64,000 nucleotides of DNA from Bradyrhizobium forestalis (GTDB taxonomy: Bacteria > Pseudomonadota > Alphaproteobacteria > Rhizobiales > Xanthobacteraceae): contig NZ_PGVG01000023.1 in assembly GCF_002795245.1 (NCBI RefSeq), forward strand, positions 1 through 64,000, in the 5' to 3' direction. Shown one piece after another: positions 7,703-15,300 of the stretch. The notes beneath the pieces were generated by a model. That model did no database searches. It had not been told where the DNA came from and was given only the letters and a program-made list of their open reading frames with translations. Position numbers and translations under genes: made by a program. The first letter of the stretch is position 1; each line of letters opens with the position of its first letter.

Positions 7703-7729
7703 GCTCATGTAAAGCTCGTTCACATGAGC
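7703..7729. promoter_or_regulatory. Inverted repeat over the tetR start, probable autoregulatory operator
   Basis: GCTCATGT at 7703-7710 and ACATGAGC at 7722-7729 are perfect complements, 11 bp apart, spanning the TetR start codon at 7724. The left half continues as ATGTAAA, which also begins the operator at 8532-8550. A TetR protein bound here would block its own gene. Confidence 0.45.
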
Positions 7730-8464
7730 TGGCGCAAGGAGCAGCGCCGCGCCGAGCGCGGCTATCACCACGGCAATCTGAAGGAGGCCCTGTTGCAGGC
7801 CGCTCTCGGCCTCATCGCCGAGAAGGGTGCGGCGGGCTTCACCTTTGCCGATGCCGCGCGCATGGCCGGCGTCAGCGCGGCGGCGCCCTACCGGCATTTC
7901 CGCGACCGCGACGAGCTGTTGTCCTCGATCGCCCAGCGCGGATTCGAGCAGTTCGAGGCGCGCCTGTCCGCGGCTTGGGACGACGGGCGGCCCGATACGG
8001 TCACCGCGTTCGAACGTGTCGGCAAGGCCTATCTCGCCTTCGCCCGCGAGGAGCCCGCCTTCTACAACGCGATGTTCGAATCGGGCGTGCCGGTCGATGC
8101 CAATCCCGCACTCCAGGCCGCCAGCGAACGGGCCTTCAACATCATCCGTGCCGCCGCCGAGCGCCTCGCCGCGCTGACGCCGCCCGGCACACCTCGTCCG
8201 CCGGCGATGATGATGGCGCTGCACATCTGGTCGATGTCGCACGGCATCGCCTCGCTGTTCTCGCGTGGCGATGCCGCGCGGCGCAAGCTGCCGATGTCGC
8301 CGGACGAGCTGTTGGAGGCCGAAGTGCTGATCTATCTGCGCGGGCTCGGCTTCCCGATCGACCGCCGTCCGGCCGGCAAGAGTGCCGAGCCGCCGCCGGT
8401 GCCGCCGGAGGCTCCCTCCGGTTCGGGCGTGCCTCCGGGTGGCCCCTGGGGCAAGCCGAAATAA
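7724..8464 (+). CDS. TetR/AcrR-family transcriptional regulator (WHG-type C-terminal domain)
   Basis: 246 residues. The N terminus has the subgroup signature YHHGNLKEALLQAALGLI, then the helix-turn-helix (FTFADAARMAGVSAAAPYRHF, about residues 47-67). The effector domain (residues 90-205) resembles the TetR-WHG group, and the tail is Pro/Gly rich. Palindromes at its own start and upstream of the DUF2852 gene share ATGTAAA, which points to self-regulation and control of the neighbour. Ligand unknown. Confidence 0.9.
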   Translation: MSWRKEQRRAERGYHHGNLKEALLQAALGLIAEKGAAGFTFADAARMAGVSAAAPYRHFRDRDELLSSIAQRGFEQFEARLSAAWDDGRPDTVTAFERVGKAYLAFAREEPAFYNAMFESGVPVDANPALQAASERAFNIIRAAAERLAALTPPGTPRPPAMMMALHIWSMSHGIASLFSRGDAARRKLPMSPDELLEAEVLIYLRGLGFPIDRRPAGKSAEPPPVPPEAPSGSGVPPGGPWGKPK

Positions 8465-8483
8465 AGTTGCGCAAATAATTCGC

Positions 8484-8499
8484 CCGCCCTGTCGGGCGG
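8484..8499 (+). terminator. Weak hairpin after tetR
   Basis: CCGCCC at 8484-8489 and GGGCGG at 8494-8499 form a 6-bp stem with a TGTC loop. No T run follows, so termination would be weak at best. Confidence 0.25.
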
Positions 8500-8504
8500 T
8501 CGGC

Positions 8505-8550
8505 TTGACAAAATCGCGGGATGGTCTAGCTATGTAAATGTTATTTACAT
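8505..8550 (+). promoter_or_regulatory. Promoter with TetR-type operator ahead of the DUF2852 gene
   Basis: A consensus -35 (TTGACA, 8505-8510) is followed by a perfect palindrome: ATGTAAAT at 8532-8539, 3 bp, ATTTACAT at 8543-8550. The palindrome covers where the -10 and transcription start should be, so a bound repressor would block polymerase. Size and symmetry suit a TetR dimer, and the adjacent TetR gene is the obvious candidate. Confidence 0.6.
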
Positions 8551-8585
8551 TCACAACGGCGCTGGTGCCGTGATGGAGATGGGAA

Positions 8586-9080
8586 ATGGCCTACACCGCT
8601 GATGTCAATCGATGGCGCGGCCCTTCGGACCAATACCAACAGTACGAGCGTCCCCGCATGCTCGACACGCCCTGGCATCCCGGCTGGATTGCCGTGACCA
8701 TTCTCGGCTTCATCATCTGGTGGCCGATCGGACTTGCCCTTCTCTTTTTCACACTCGGGAGCAGAAGAATGTCGTGCTGGAGCCACCAGGATCGCTGGCA
8801 GAACAAGATGGAGCGGATGCAGTACAAGATGGATCGCATGCGTGACCGCATGGAGCGCCGCGGCTTCGGCTTTGGCTTCGGCCCGCCGTCCTCCGGCAAC
8901 CGCGCCTTCGACGAATATCGCGCCGAGACGCTGCAGCGCCTCGAGGAAGAGCAGCGCGAGTTCAAGGATTTCCTGACCCGTCTGCGTCACGCCAAGGACA
9001 AGGAAGAGTTCGACCAGTTCATGGCGCAGCACAAGACGCGTCCGACCCCGCCGCCGCCGACCGACCAGCAGCAGGGTTGA
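8586..9080 (+). CDS. DUF2852 domain-containing membrane protein
   Basis: 164 residues. One clear membrane segment near residues 33-58 (GWIAVTILGFIIWWPIGLAL) is followed by a Met/Arg-rich helix (DRWQNKMERMQYKMDRMRD), then the conserved FDEYRAETLQRLEEEQREFKDFLTRLR block that defines DUF2852. Probable inner-membrane protein with a cytosolic coiled coil. Function unknown. The operator just upstream suggests repression by the adjacent TetR regulator, which makes an envelope-stress or efflux-related role conceivable but unproven. A strong terminator follows. Confidence 0.85.
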   Translation: MAYTADVNRWRGPSDQYQQYERPRMLDTPWHPGWIAVTILGFIIWWPIGLALLFFTLGSRRMSCWSHQDRWQNKMERMQYKMDRMRDRMERRGFGFGFGPPSSGNRAFDEYRAETLQRLEEEQREFKDFLTRLRHAKDKEEFDQFMAQHKTRPTPPPPTDQQQG

Positions 9081-9131
9081 CACCTCTCAAAGCCTTCAGG
9101 CGCATGCCCCCAAAGTCCTGATGGCCCCGAG

Positions 9132-9171
9132 CCGCCCGCCTGCGCAACCCGCAGGCGGGCGGTTTGGTTTT
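9132..9171 (+). terminator. Strong intrinsic terminator after the DUF2852 gene
   Basis: A 13-bp perfect G/C-rich stem (9132-9144 with 9150-9162), 5-base loop CAACC, then TTTGGTTTT. Confidence 0.85.
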
Positions 9172-9294
9172 GGCGGGCTTTTCGCTCATTCTGCGGCGTG
9201 GTCCATACGCTGGACGCCAAGGGCTATAGAACCCAGGCCGCGCGAGCACCGACTAATTCCCGACAGCGCGCGTCGCGCGCCGAGCGGTGCGACC

Positions 9295-9552
9295 ATGACC
9301 AAGGCCGAAGACAAAGAGATCGGACGACGCGTCGCGCTATTTGCGCGCGCGGCGGACCTGTTCGACCGGCTCGCAGTTTTCCTGCCGCTTGCGATCGCAT
9401 TCCTCAACGGCTGGCCGACGGAGGTCAAATCCTATCAGGAGCTGGTGGTTAGCGGCGCCTGGAAGGGCTTTCTCAGTTGTGCCCTCTATCAACTCGCCGC
9501 CTTTGCGCTCAAGCGTGCGGTCGAGTTTGCCAAGTCGGACCTCGCCCCATGA
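9295..9552 (+). CDS. Small hypothetical membrane protein
   Basis: 85 residues from the ATG at 9295 (MTKAEDKEIGRRVALFARAA), with two hydrophobic stretches (AVFLPLAIAFLNGW and FLSCALYQLAAFALK). The ribosome site is weak. The frame stays open upstream to 9121, but that part overlaps the terminator. It overlaps the next small gene by 4 bp (ATGA), which supports both being real. No family recognised. Confidence 0.5.
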   Translation: MTKAEDKEIGRRVALFARAADLFDRLAVFLPLAIAFLNGWPTEVKSYQELVVSGAWKGFLSCALYQLAAFALKRAVEFAKSDLAP

Positions 9553-9698
9553 TCCTGCTCCGCGATTTCGCGCTTTACGTCTTGCCGGCCGTCGTCGCAG
9601 GCGGCGGCTGGCTATATGCGCTCAGCCTGCGCAAGCGGGCGCGGTCAGGCCGCGCGCCCGAGCGGCGTTACGTCCCCCCGGCATCACTGGCGCCCTGA
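9549..9698 (+). CDS. 49-residue single-pass small protein, translationally coupled
   Basis: ATG at 9549 overlaps the preceding TGA. The peptide starts MILLRDFALYVLPAVVAGGG, one hydrophobic segment followed by an Arg-rich tail, giving a likely N-out, C-in inner-membrane topology by the positive-inside rule. Function unknown. The 4-bp overlap and G/C-ending codons are the support. Confidence 0.45.
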   Translation: MILLRDFALYVLPAVVAGGGWLYALSLRKRARSGRAPERRYVPPASLAP

Positions 9699-9749
9699 TC
9701 CGGACCGCCTATATTCGCCGTCACAAAAGCAGGCGGACCGGAGGCGATA

Positions 9750-10517
9750 ATGGCGGAAGCTGCGATCATGGCGAGCGACAGCCTCTGGCGGAAGCTTCGC
9801 AGCGAGGCGCAGTGCGCGGCCGCTGCCGATCCCGTGTTCGGCAAGGCCGTTGCCGGCGCCATTCTCGCCCATGATGATTTCGCCGCGGCCTTGGCCGATC
9901 TGATCGGCCAGCGGCTCGGCAGTGGCTCGACTGAGCGCGCGCGCTTCACGTCCTTTGCACGCGACGCCTTTCGCAGCCAGCCGGACCTGATCGAGACCGC
10001 CGGCCGCGACTTGCAGGCCATCGCGCTTCGCGATCCCGCCATCGCCGAACTGCTGCCGCCCTTGCTGCATTACAAGGGCTACGTCGCGCTGCAGGCCTTT
10101 CGCGTCTCGCATTGGCTCTGGCATCGCGGCCATATCGATACGGCGCTGCTGTTCCAGAACGAGGCCTCGAACGTTTTGCAGATCAGCATTCATCCGGCGG
10201 CCAGCATCGGATCGTCGGTCTATCTCGATCACGCCACGGGCATCGTGATCGGCGCCAACGTCGTCATCGGCGACGAGGTCACCATTCTCCAGAACGTCAG
10301 CATCGGACGCACCAGCGAACTGCCGGCGCGCTCGCCGAGGATCGGCCGCGGCGTCTTCATCGGCTCCGGCGCGACCATTCTCGGCGACATCAGCATCGGC
10401 GATTTTGCCAAGATCGGTGCCGACACGGTCGTGACGTCGGACATTCCTGCCGGCTGCACCGCGGTCGGCAATCCCGTGCGATTGACCAACTGCCCCGAAC
10501 CGGCCTCCGCGGCTTGA
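9750..10517 (+). CDS. cysE: Serine O-acetyltransferase
   Basis: 255 residues. Converts L-serine and acetyl-CoA to O-acetylserine, the first step of cysteine synthesis, in the cytosol. The N-terminal helical domain (LWRKLRSEAQ...FHKGYVALQ-type region with YKGYVALQAFRVSHWLW) is followed by a left-handed parallel beta helix of hexapeptide repeats (residues 150-235). The active-site His lies in LDHATGIVIG, exactly as in known CysE, and the protein ends GNPVRL. GGAGGCGATA precedes the ATG. It converges with the DUF2231 gene 12 bp away. Confidence 0.95.
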   Translation: MAEAAIMASDSLWRKLRSEAQCAAAADPVFGKAVAGAILAHDDFAAALADLIGQRLGSGSTERARFTSFARDAFRSQPDLIETAGRDLQAIALRDPAIAELLPPLLHYKGYVALQAFRVSHWLWHRGHIDTALLFQNEASNVLQISIHPAASIGSSVYLDHATGIVIGANVVIGDEVTILQNVSIGRTSELPARSPRIGRGVFIGSGATILGDISIGDFAKIGADTVVTSDIPAGCTAVGNPVRLTNCPEPASAA

Positions 10518-10529
10518 GGCGCCCCTCGC

Positions 10530-11048
10530 TTAGGCGGCGCGGCGCTGGCTTTCGCCGCCATGGTGCGGCGTGACCGGCTCCGAGCTGGTCTGGCCCGGTG
10601 CATCCAGCACCGCGACATGGTGCCGGTACACCATCTCCCAGCCCTTCCATCCCGTGAACAGCAGGATGCCGACCACGATCAGGGAGAGCGCCACGCCCCA
10701 CGGCTTGATCGCAGCCTCTGCACCCTGTGCGTAGCGAAGGTAGAAATTGACCAACGCCAGCACGACCGCCGTGAGATTGCCGGCCATGTGGTACCAAGCA
10801 TCATTGAGACTGCGGATGCGCGGCTCGCTCAGGAAGTCCGTCAAGCCGGCTGCGGCGGCAACCAGCGCCATGACGATGCCGGCGCCGATCAGCCACATCG
10901 CGGTGCGTGCCCAGAAGGCGTCACCGGTTCCGATAAAGGCCAGATCGGCGATGGGCGCGCCGACCAGGAACGCGACGGGGAACGGGATGAGCATGGGGTG
11001 GAGCGGGTGATCGCCGATCGCGGCGGTCGTCTTGGGGTTGATGGTCAT
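10530..11048 (-). CDS. DUF2231 family membrane protein
   Basis: 172 residues from the ATG at 11046-11048. HPLHPMLIPFPVAFLVGAPI at the N terminus is the hallmark of DUF2231, and four membrane segments follow (about 20-40, 50-75, 90-110, 125-145). GAGGCCTTGCC upstream is a tolerable ribosome site; the longer frame to 11234 lacks family similarity. Function unknown; often annotated as an inner-membrane protein with a possible haem or redox role. Confidence 0.85.
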   Translation of the reverse strand: MTINPKTTAAIGDHPLHPMLIPFPVAFLVGAPIADLAFIGTGDAFWARTAMWLIGAGIVMALVAAAAGLTDFLSEPRIRSLNDAWYHMAGNLTAVVLALVNFYLRYAQGAEAAIKPWGVALSLIVVGILLFTGWKGWEMVYRHHVAVLDAPGQTSSEPVTPHHGGESQRRAA

Positions 11049-11483
11049 GGCAAGGCCTCGCCAAAAGTGATTTTCCGGACAAGTTTTGGGGCGAGGGCTG
11101 GTTCCTCCGGGATATGGATGGTTTGGAACCCGGGCCCTCGGACCGGTGCACCGCACCTGTCCGCCGCCCCAACCGCCTGCACGGCTTACCCTTCCCGCGG
11201 CCAAATTCGCCGCCGGTAACCCCGCATTAACCATCGGCGGGCTCTGGTAAGTGTGGACAGGCGTGCCCGGAGCCCGAAGTCAAGGCCTGGGGTCGAGGCC
11301 CCTTAGTTTTGACATCTTGGCGGGGAATGCAGGCGGCCGGCTTTGGACGAGCCCTGCACCCAGAAAGACAAGGCTTTGAGCGGGCTTGCCGGCCGCGCGG
11401 TTCGCGCGGCGGTTGGGGAACACCGGCAGCGATTTGCTGGCCGAAGGACATTAGGTAACGATCGCCTTGAGAGGATACTGCTT
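11049..11483. other. Intergenic region ahead of tolQ
   Basis: 435 bp between the divergent DUF2231 gene and tolQ, with no convincing gene. TTGACA at 11309-11314 could be a -35 box, but no good -10 follows. A GGCCT/AGGCC hairpin lies just before it. This must contain the tolQRAB promoter. Confidence 0.4.
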
Positions 11484-12200
<717 letters not shown>

Positions 12201-12239
12201 CGGACGGCATGGTGTGAAGGGCAAGTTGGGCACGCGATC

Positions 12240-12689
12240 ATGGCGATGAACGTTGCGAGTTCGTCCGGCGGCGGCGGGCGCCGTGGCCGGCGCAAGCCGG
12301 TCGTGGCCGAGATCAACGTCACGCCGATGGTCGACGTCATGCTGGTGCTGCTCATCATCTTCATGGTCTCGGCACCGATGTTGACGGTCGGCGTGCCGCT
12401 TGACCTGCCCCAGACCCAAGCCAAGAGCCTCGAAAACAACGACCAGAAGCCGATCCAGATGTCGGTCGACATCAAGGGCAAGGTGTTCATCAACGACGCC
12501 GAGATCGCGCTGAACGAACTGGTACCGAAGCTCAAGGCCATCACGGACGCGCGTGGCGGGCTCGAGGAACGCATCTACCTGCGCGCCGACAAGAAGGCGG
12601 ATTACGGGACGGTGGCCAAGGTCATGGGCCTGTTGTCCGGCGCCGGATTCAAGAAGCTCGCCCTCGTCACGGAAGCGGATCAGGGGTAA
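12240..12689 (+). CDS. tolR: Tol-Pal system protein TolR
   Basis: 149 residues of the ExbD/TolR family. One membrane segment near residues 22-44 holds the conserved Asp (EINVTPMVDVMLVLLIIFMV), the proton-conducting residue. The rest is periplasmic (DIKGKVFINDAEI...IYLRADKKADYGTVAKVMGLL) and dimerises. It starts 39 bp after tolQ and ends 3 bp before tolA. Confidence 0.95.
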   Translation: MAMNVASSSGGGGRRGRRKPVVAEINVTPMVDVMLVLLIIFMVSAPMLTVGVPLDLPQTQAKSLENNDQKPIQMSVDIKGKVFINDAEIALNELVPKLKAITDARGGLEERIYLRADKKADYGTVAKVMGLLSGAGFKKLALVTEADQG

Positions 12690-12692
12690 GCA

Positions 12693-13652
12693 GTGAAGGT
12701 GAACGTCGACAAGACACTCGTTGCGTCGATTGCCCTGCATGTCTTCGTGCTTGGATGGGGGCTCGTCACCTTTAGCAGCAAGGCCTACATCGCGCCGGAG
12801 GAGTCGCTTCCGGTCGACATCATCTCCACCGATCAGCTCGCCAAGATGATGGCCGGGCAAAAGACCGGCAAGAAGGAAGAGCCGAAGCCCAAGGTCGAGA
12901 AGATCGCGGAAGCAAAGCCCGAGGAAGACGCCGTCGGCAAGGTCACCGAGAAGAAAGAGCTGATCAAGACCAATTCGCAGCCAGAGCCGCCGCCGAAACC
13001 GGTCGAGAAGCCGGTGGAGAAGAAGCCCGAGCCGCCCAAGCCGGTTGCCGAGGCCAAGCCGAAGGAGGAGCCGAAGCCGCAGGAAAAGAAGCCTGATCCG
13101 GCCAAGGAAGATCCGATCGCCGAGCTGCAGAAGAAGCTGGACACCAAGAAGCCGCCGCCCAAGCCCGTGGAGCAGAAGGTCGCGGCGGTGCAGCCGCAGC
13201 AGCAGCCCAAGCCGAAGGAGCGTACCTTCGACCCCGCGCAAATCCAGCGCGACCTCGACAAGCGCGCCGCGACCCGGCACGAGCTCGCCGGCTCGGCGCT
13301 GAATGCATCGGCCTCGCTGGGAGCGGCGACCGGGACTGCCGCCAACAACGTCGCGACCTGGCGTGGTGCATTCCAGGGCGCCGTCAAGCGCTGCTTCACG
13401 CCGACCTATAACGGGCAGGACGCCGATCAGTACGAGGCCGACATCGACATTCCCATGAAGATCGACGGATCGCTTGCTTCGGAGCCGATTGTGGTCGCGG
13501 TGCGAGGACCGTCGCGCTCGATTGCTCAGGCCATTGCCGAGAGCGCCAAGCGCGCCATCGTCCAGTGCCAGGTCTATTCCTTCATGCCGAAACAGCAGTA
13601 CGAGAGCTGGAAGCTCATTCCGATGACTTTCGGCCTGAAAGATATGTTGTGA
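12693..13652 (+). CDS. tolA: TolA-like cell envelope integrity protein
   Basis: 319 residues. N-terminal anchor (SIALHVFVLGWGLVTF), a long extended domain very rich in Lys, Pro and Glu (residues 50-180) and a small C-terminal domain (WRGAFQGAVKRCFTPTYNG...). That matches the three-part TolA plan, spanning the periplasm to reach Pal/TolB. The central domain is PKPxxK-rich rather than the Ala/Lys helix of enterobacterial TolA, as usual in Rhizobiales. GTG start at 12693, 3 bp after tolR. Confidence 0.9.
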   Translation: MKVNVDKTLVASIALHVFVLGWGLVTFSSKAYIAPEESLPVDIISTDQLAKMMAGQKTGKKEEPKPKVEKIAEAKPEEDAVGKVTEKKELIKTNSQPEPPPKPVEKPVEKKPEPPKPVAEAKPKEEPKPQEKKPDPAKEDPIAELQKKLDTKKPPPKPVEQKVAAVQPQQQPKPKERTFDPAQIQRDLDKRAATRHELAGSALNASASLGAATGTAANNVATWRGAFQGAVKRCFTPTYNGQDADQYEADIDIPMKIDGSLASEPIVVAVRGPSRSIAQAIAESAKRAIVQCQVYSFMPKQQYESWKLIPMTFGLKDML

Positions 13653-13675
13653 CATCCGAACAAAAGAATTTTGCA

Positions 13676-15040
13676 ATGAATGACGCTCGCTCGATGAACC
13701 GCCGCCGTTTCATGACGCTGACTGGATCGACGCTTGCCGTGCTCGGGAGCGGACGCGCCTTCGCTCAAGGCCAGGAACCCCGCCTCCGCATCGATCCGAC
13801 GGCATTCCAGCCGATCCCGATCGCGATCACGGGCTTCGTGCCGGGCTCGCCCTCCGACGGCGACGTCGGTAACGGGGTCACGCAGGTCATCACCAACAAT
13901 CTCAGGCGCTCGGGGCTGTTCGCGCCGATCGATCAGGCCGCCTTCATCGAGCGCATCAGCAATATCGACGTCGCGCCGCAGTTCCAGAACTGGAAGACCA
14001 TCAACGCGCAGGCCCTCGTCACCGGCCGCATGACGCGGCAGCCGGACGGCCGCCTCAAGGCCGAATTCCGCCTATGGGACGTGGTCTCCGGCCAGCAGCT
14101 CACGGGGCAGCAATATTTCACCTCGCCGGAATATTGGCGCCGCATCGCCCACATCATCTCCGACCAGATCTATGAGCGGATGACGGGCGAGAAGGGCTAT
14201 TTCGACAGCCGCGTCGTGTTCGTGGACGAGACCGGGCCGAAGGAGCGCCGCGTCAAGCGGCTTGCGATGATGGATCAAGACGGCGCCAATGTGCGCTATT
14301 TGACCCGCGGCTCCGACCTCGTGCTGACGCCGCGCTTCTCGCCGAACTCCCAAGAGATCACCTACATGGAGTTCGGCCAGGGCGATCCGAAGGTCTATCT
14401 GTTCAACATCGAGACCGGCCAGCGCGAGATCGTCGGCAACTTCCCCGGCATGACCTTTGCGCCGCGCTTTTCGCCGGACGGCCAGCGCGTCATCATGAGC
14501 CTGCAGCAGGGCGGCAATTCCAACCTGTTCGTGATGGATCTGCGCTCGCGCTCGACCACGCGCCTCACCGACACGCCGGCGATTGACACGTCTCCATCCT
14601 ATTCACCGGACGGCGCCCGTATCTGCTTCGAGTCCGATCGTGGCGGCAGGTCGCAGATCTACGTGATGGCGGCGGGCGGAGGACAGGCGCAGCGGATCTC
14701 CTTCTCCAAGGACGACACCAACGCCAGCTATTCGACACCGGTGTGGTCGCCGAAGGGCGATTACATCGCCTTCACCAGACAAGGCGGCGGGCAGTTCGCG
14801 ATCGGCGTCATGAAGCCGGACGGCTCCGGCGAGCGGCTGCTCACCTCCGGCTTCCATAACGAGGGCCCGACCTTCTCGCCGAACGGCCGCGTGCTGATGT
14901 TCTTCCGCGATCCCGGCGGCAATGGCGGACCGTCGCTGTATTCGGTCGACATCTCCGGCCGCAACGAGCTGAAGGTGCCGACGCCGGGCTTTGCCTCCGA
15001 TCCGGCATGGTCGCCGCTGCTGTCCTCGACGTCGGGCTGA
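13676..15040 (+). CDS. tolB: Tol-Pal system beta-propeller protein TolB
   Basis: 454 residues from the ATG at 13676; a second ATG at 13694 begins MNRRRFMTLTGSTLAVLGSG. Periplasmic protein with an N-terminal alpha/beta domain and a C-terminal six-blade propeller built of TolB repeats (TPRFSPNSQEITYMEF, APRFSPDGQRVIMS, SPSYSPDGARICFESDRGG). It binds Pal. The leader carries RRxFM with a modest hydrophobic core ending AFAQ, suggesting Tat rather than Sec export. A terminator follows directly. Confidence 0.95.
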   Translation: MNDARSMNRRRFMTLTGSTLAVLGSGRAFAQGQEPRLRIDPTAFQPIPIAITGFVPGSPSDGDVGNGVTQVITNNLRRSGLFAPIDQAAFIERISNIDVAPQFQNWKTINAQALVTGRMTRQPDGRLKAEFRLWDVVSGQQLTGQQYFTSPEYWRRIAHIISDQIYERMTGEKGYFDSRVVFVDETGPKERRVKRLAMMDQDGANVRYLTRGSDLVLTPRFSPNSQEITYMEFGQGDPKVYLFNIETGQREIVGNFPGMTFAPRFSPDGQRVIMSLQQGGNSNLFVMDLRSRSTTRLTDTPAIDTSPSYSPDGARICFESDRGGRSQIYVMAAGGGQAQRISFSKDDTNASYSTPVWSPKGDYIAFTRQGGGQFAIGVMKPDGSGERLLTSGFHNEGPTFSPNGRVLMFFRDPGGNGGPSLYSVDISGRNELKVPTPGFASDPAWSPLLSSTSG

Positions 15041-15054
15041 CAACATTGCAGCTG

Positions 15055-15085
15055 AAACATCGCGTGTTCAGATGCGCGATGTTTT
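15055..15085 (+). terminator. Intrinsic terminator of tolQRAB
   Basis: 10-bp stem AAACATCGCG (15055-15064) with CGCGATGTTT (15075-15084), 10-base loop, T run at the end. It separates tolQRAB from the GGDEF-EAL gene. Confidence 0.7.
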
Positions 15086-15300
15086 CGAAAATGCGCGCCG
15101 ACTTTTTTTCCGAGTTCGCTGCGGAGGGCAAGACTTCCTTCACCTTGTGCCCGGCAAGGCTTGCCTAGCTGCTTGATCTATAAGCGGAAATCGTTTCGCT
15201 ATTGCCGAAAAACAACCCGACTTTAACGATGTTCCCTCAGAAAAGCTTCATCTCGGCTGGGTAAGACTACGCGCCAAACAGGACGCGCGTACAAACCAAA

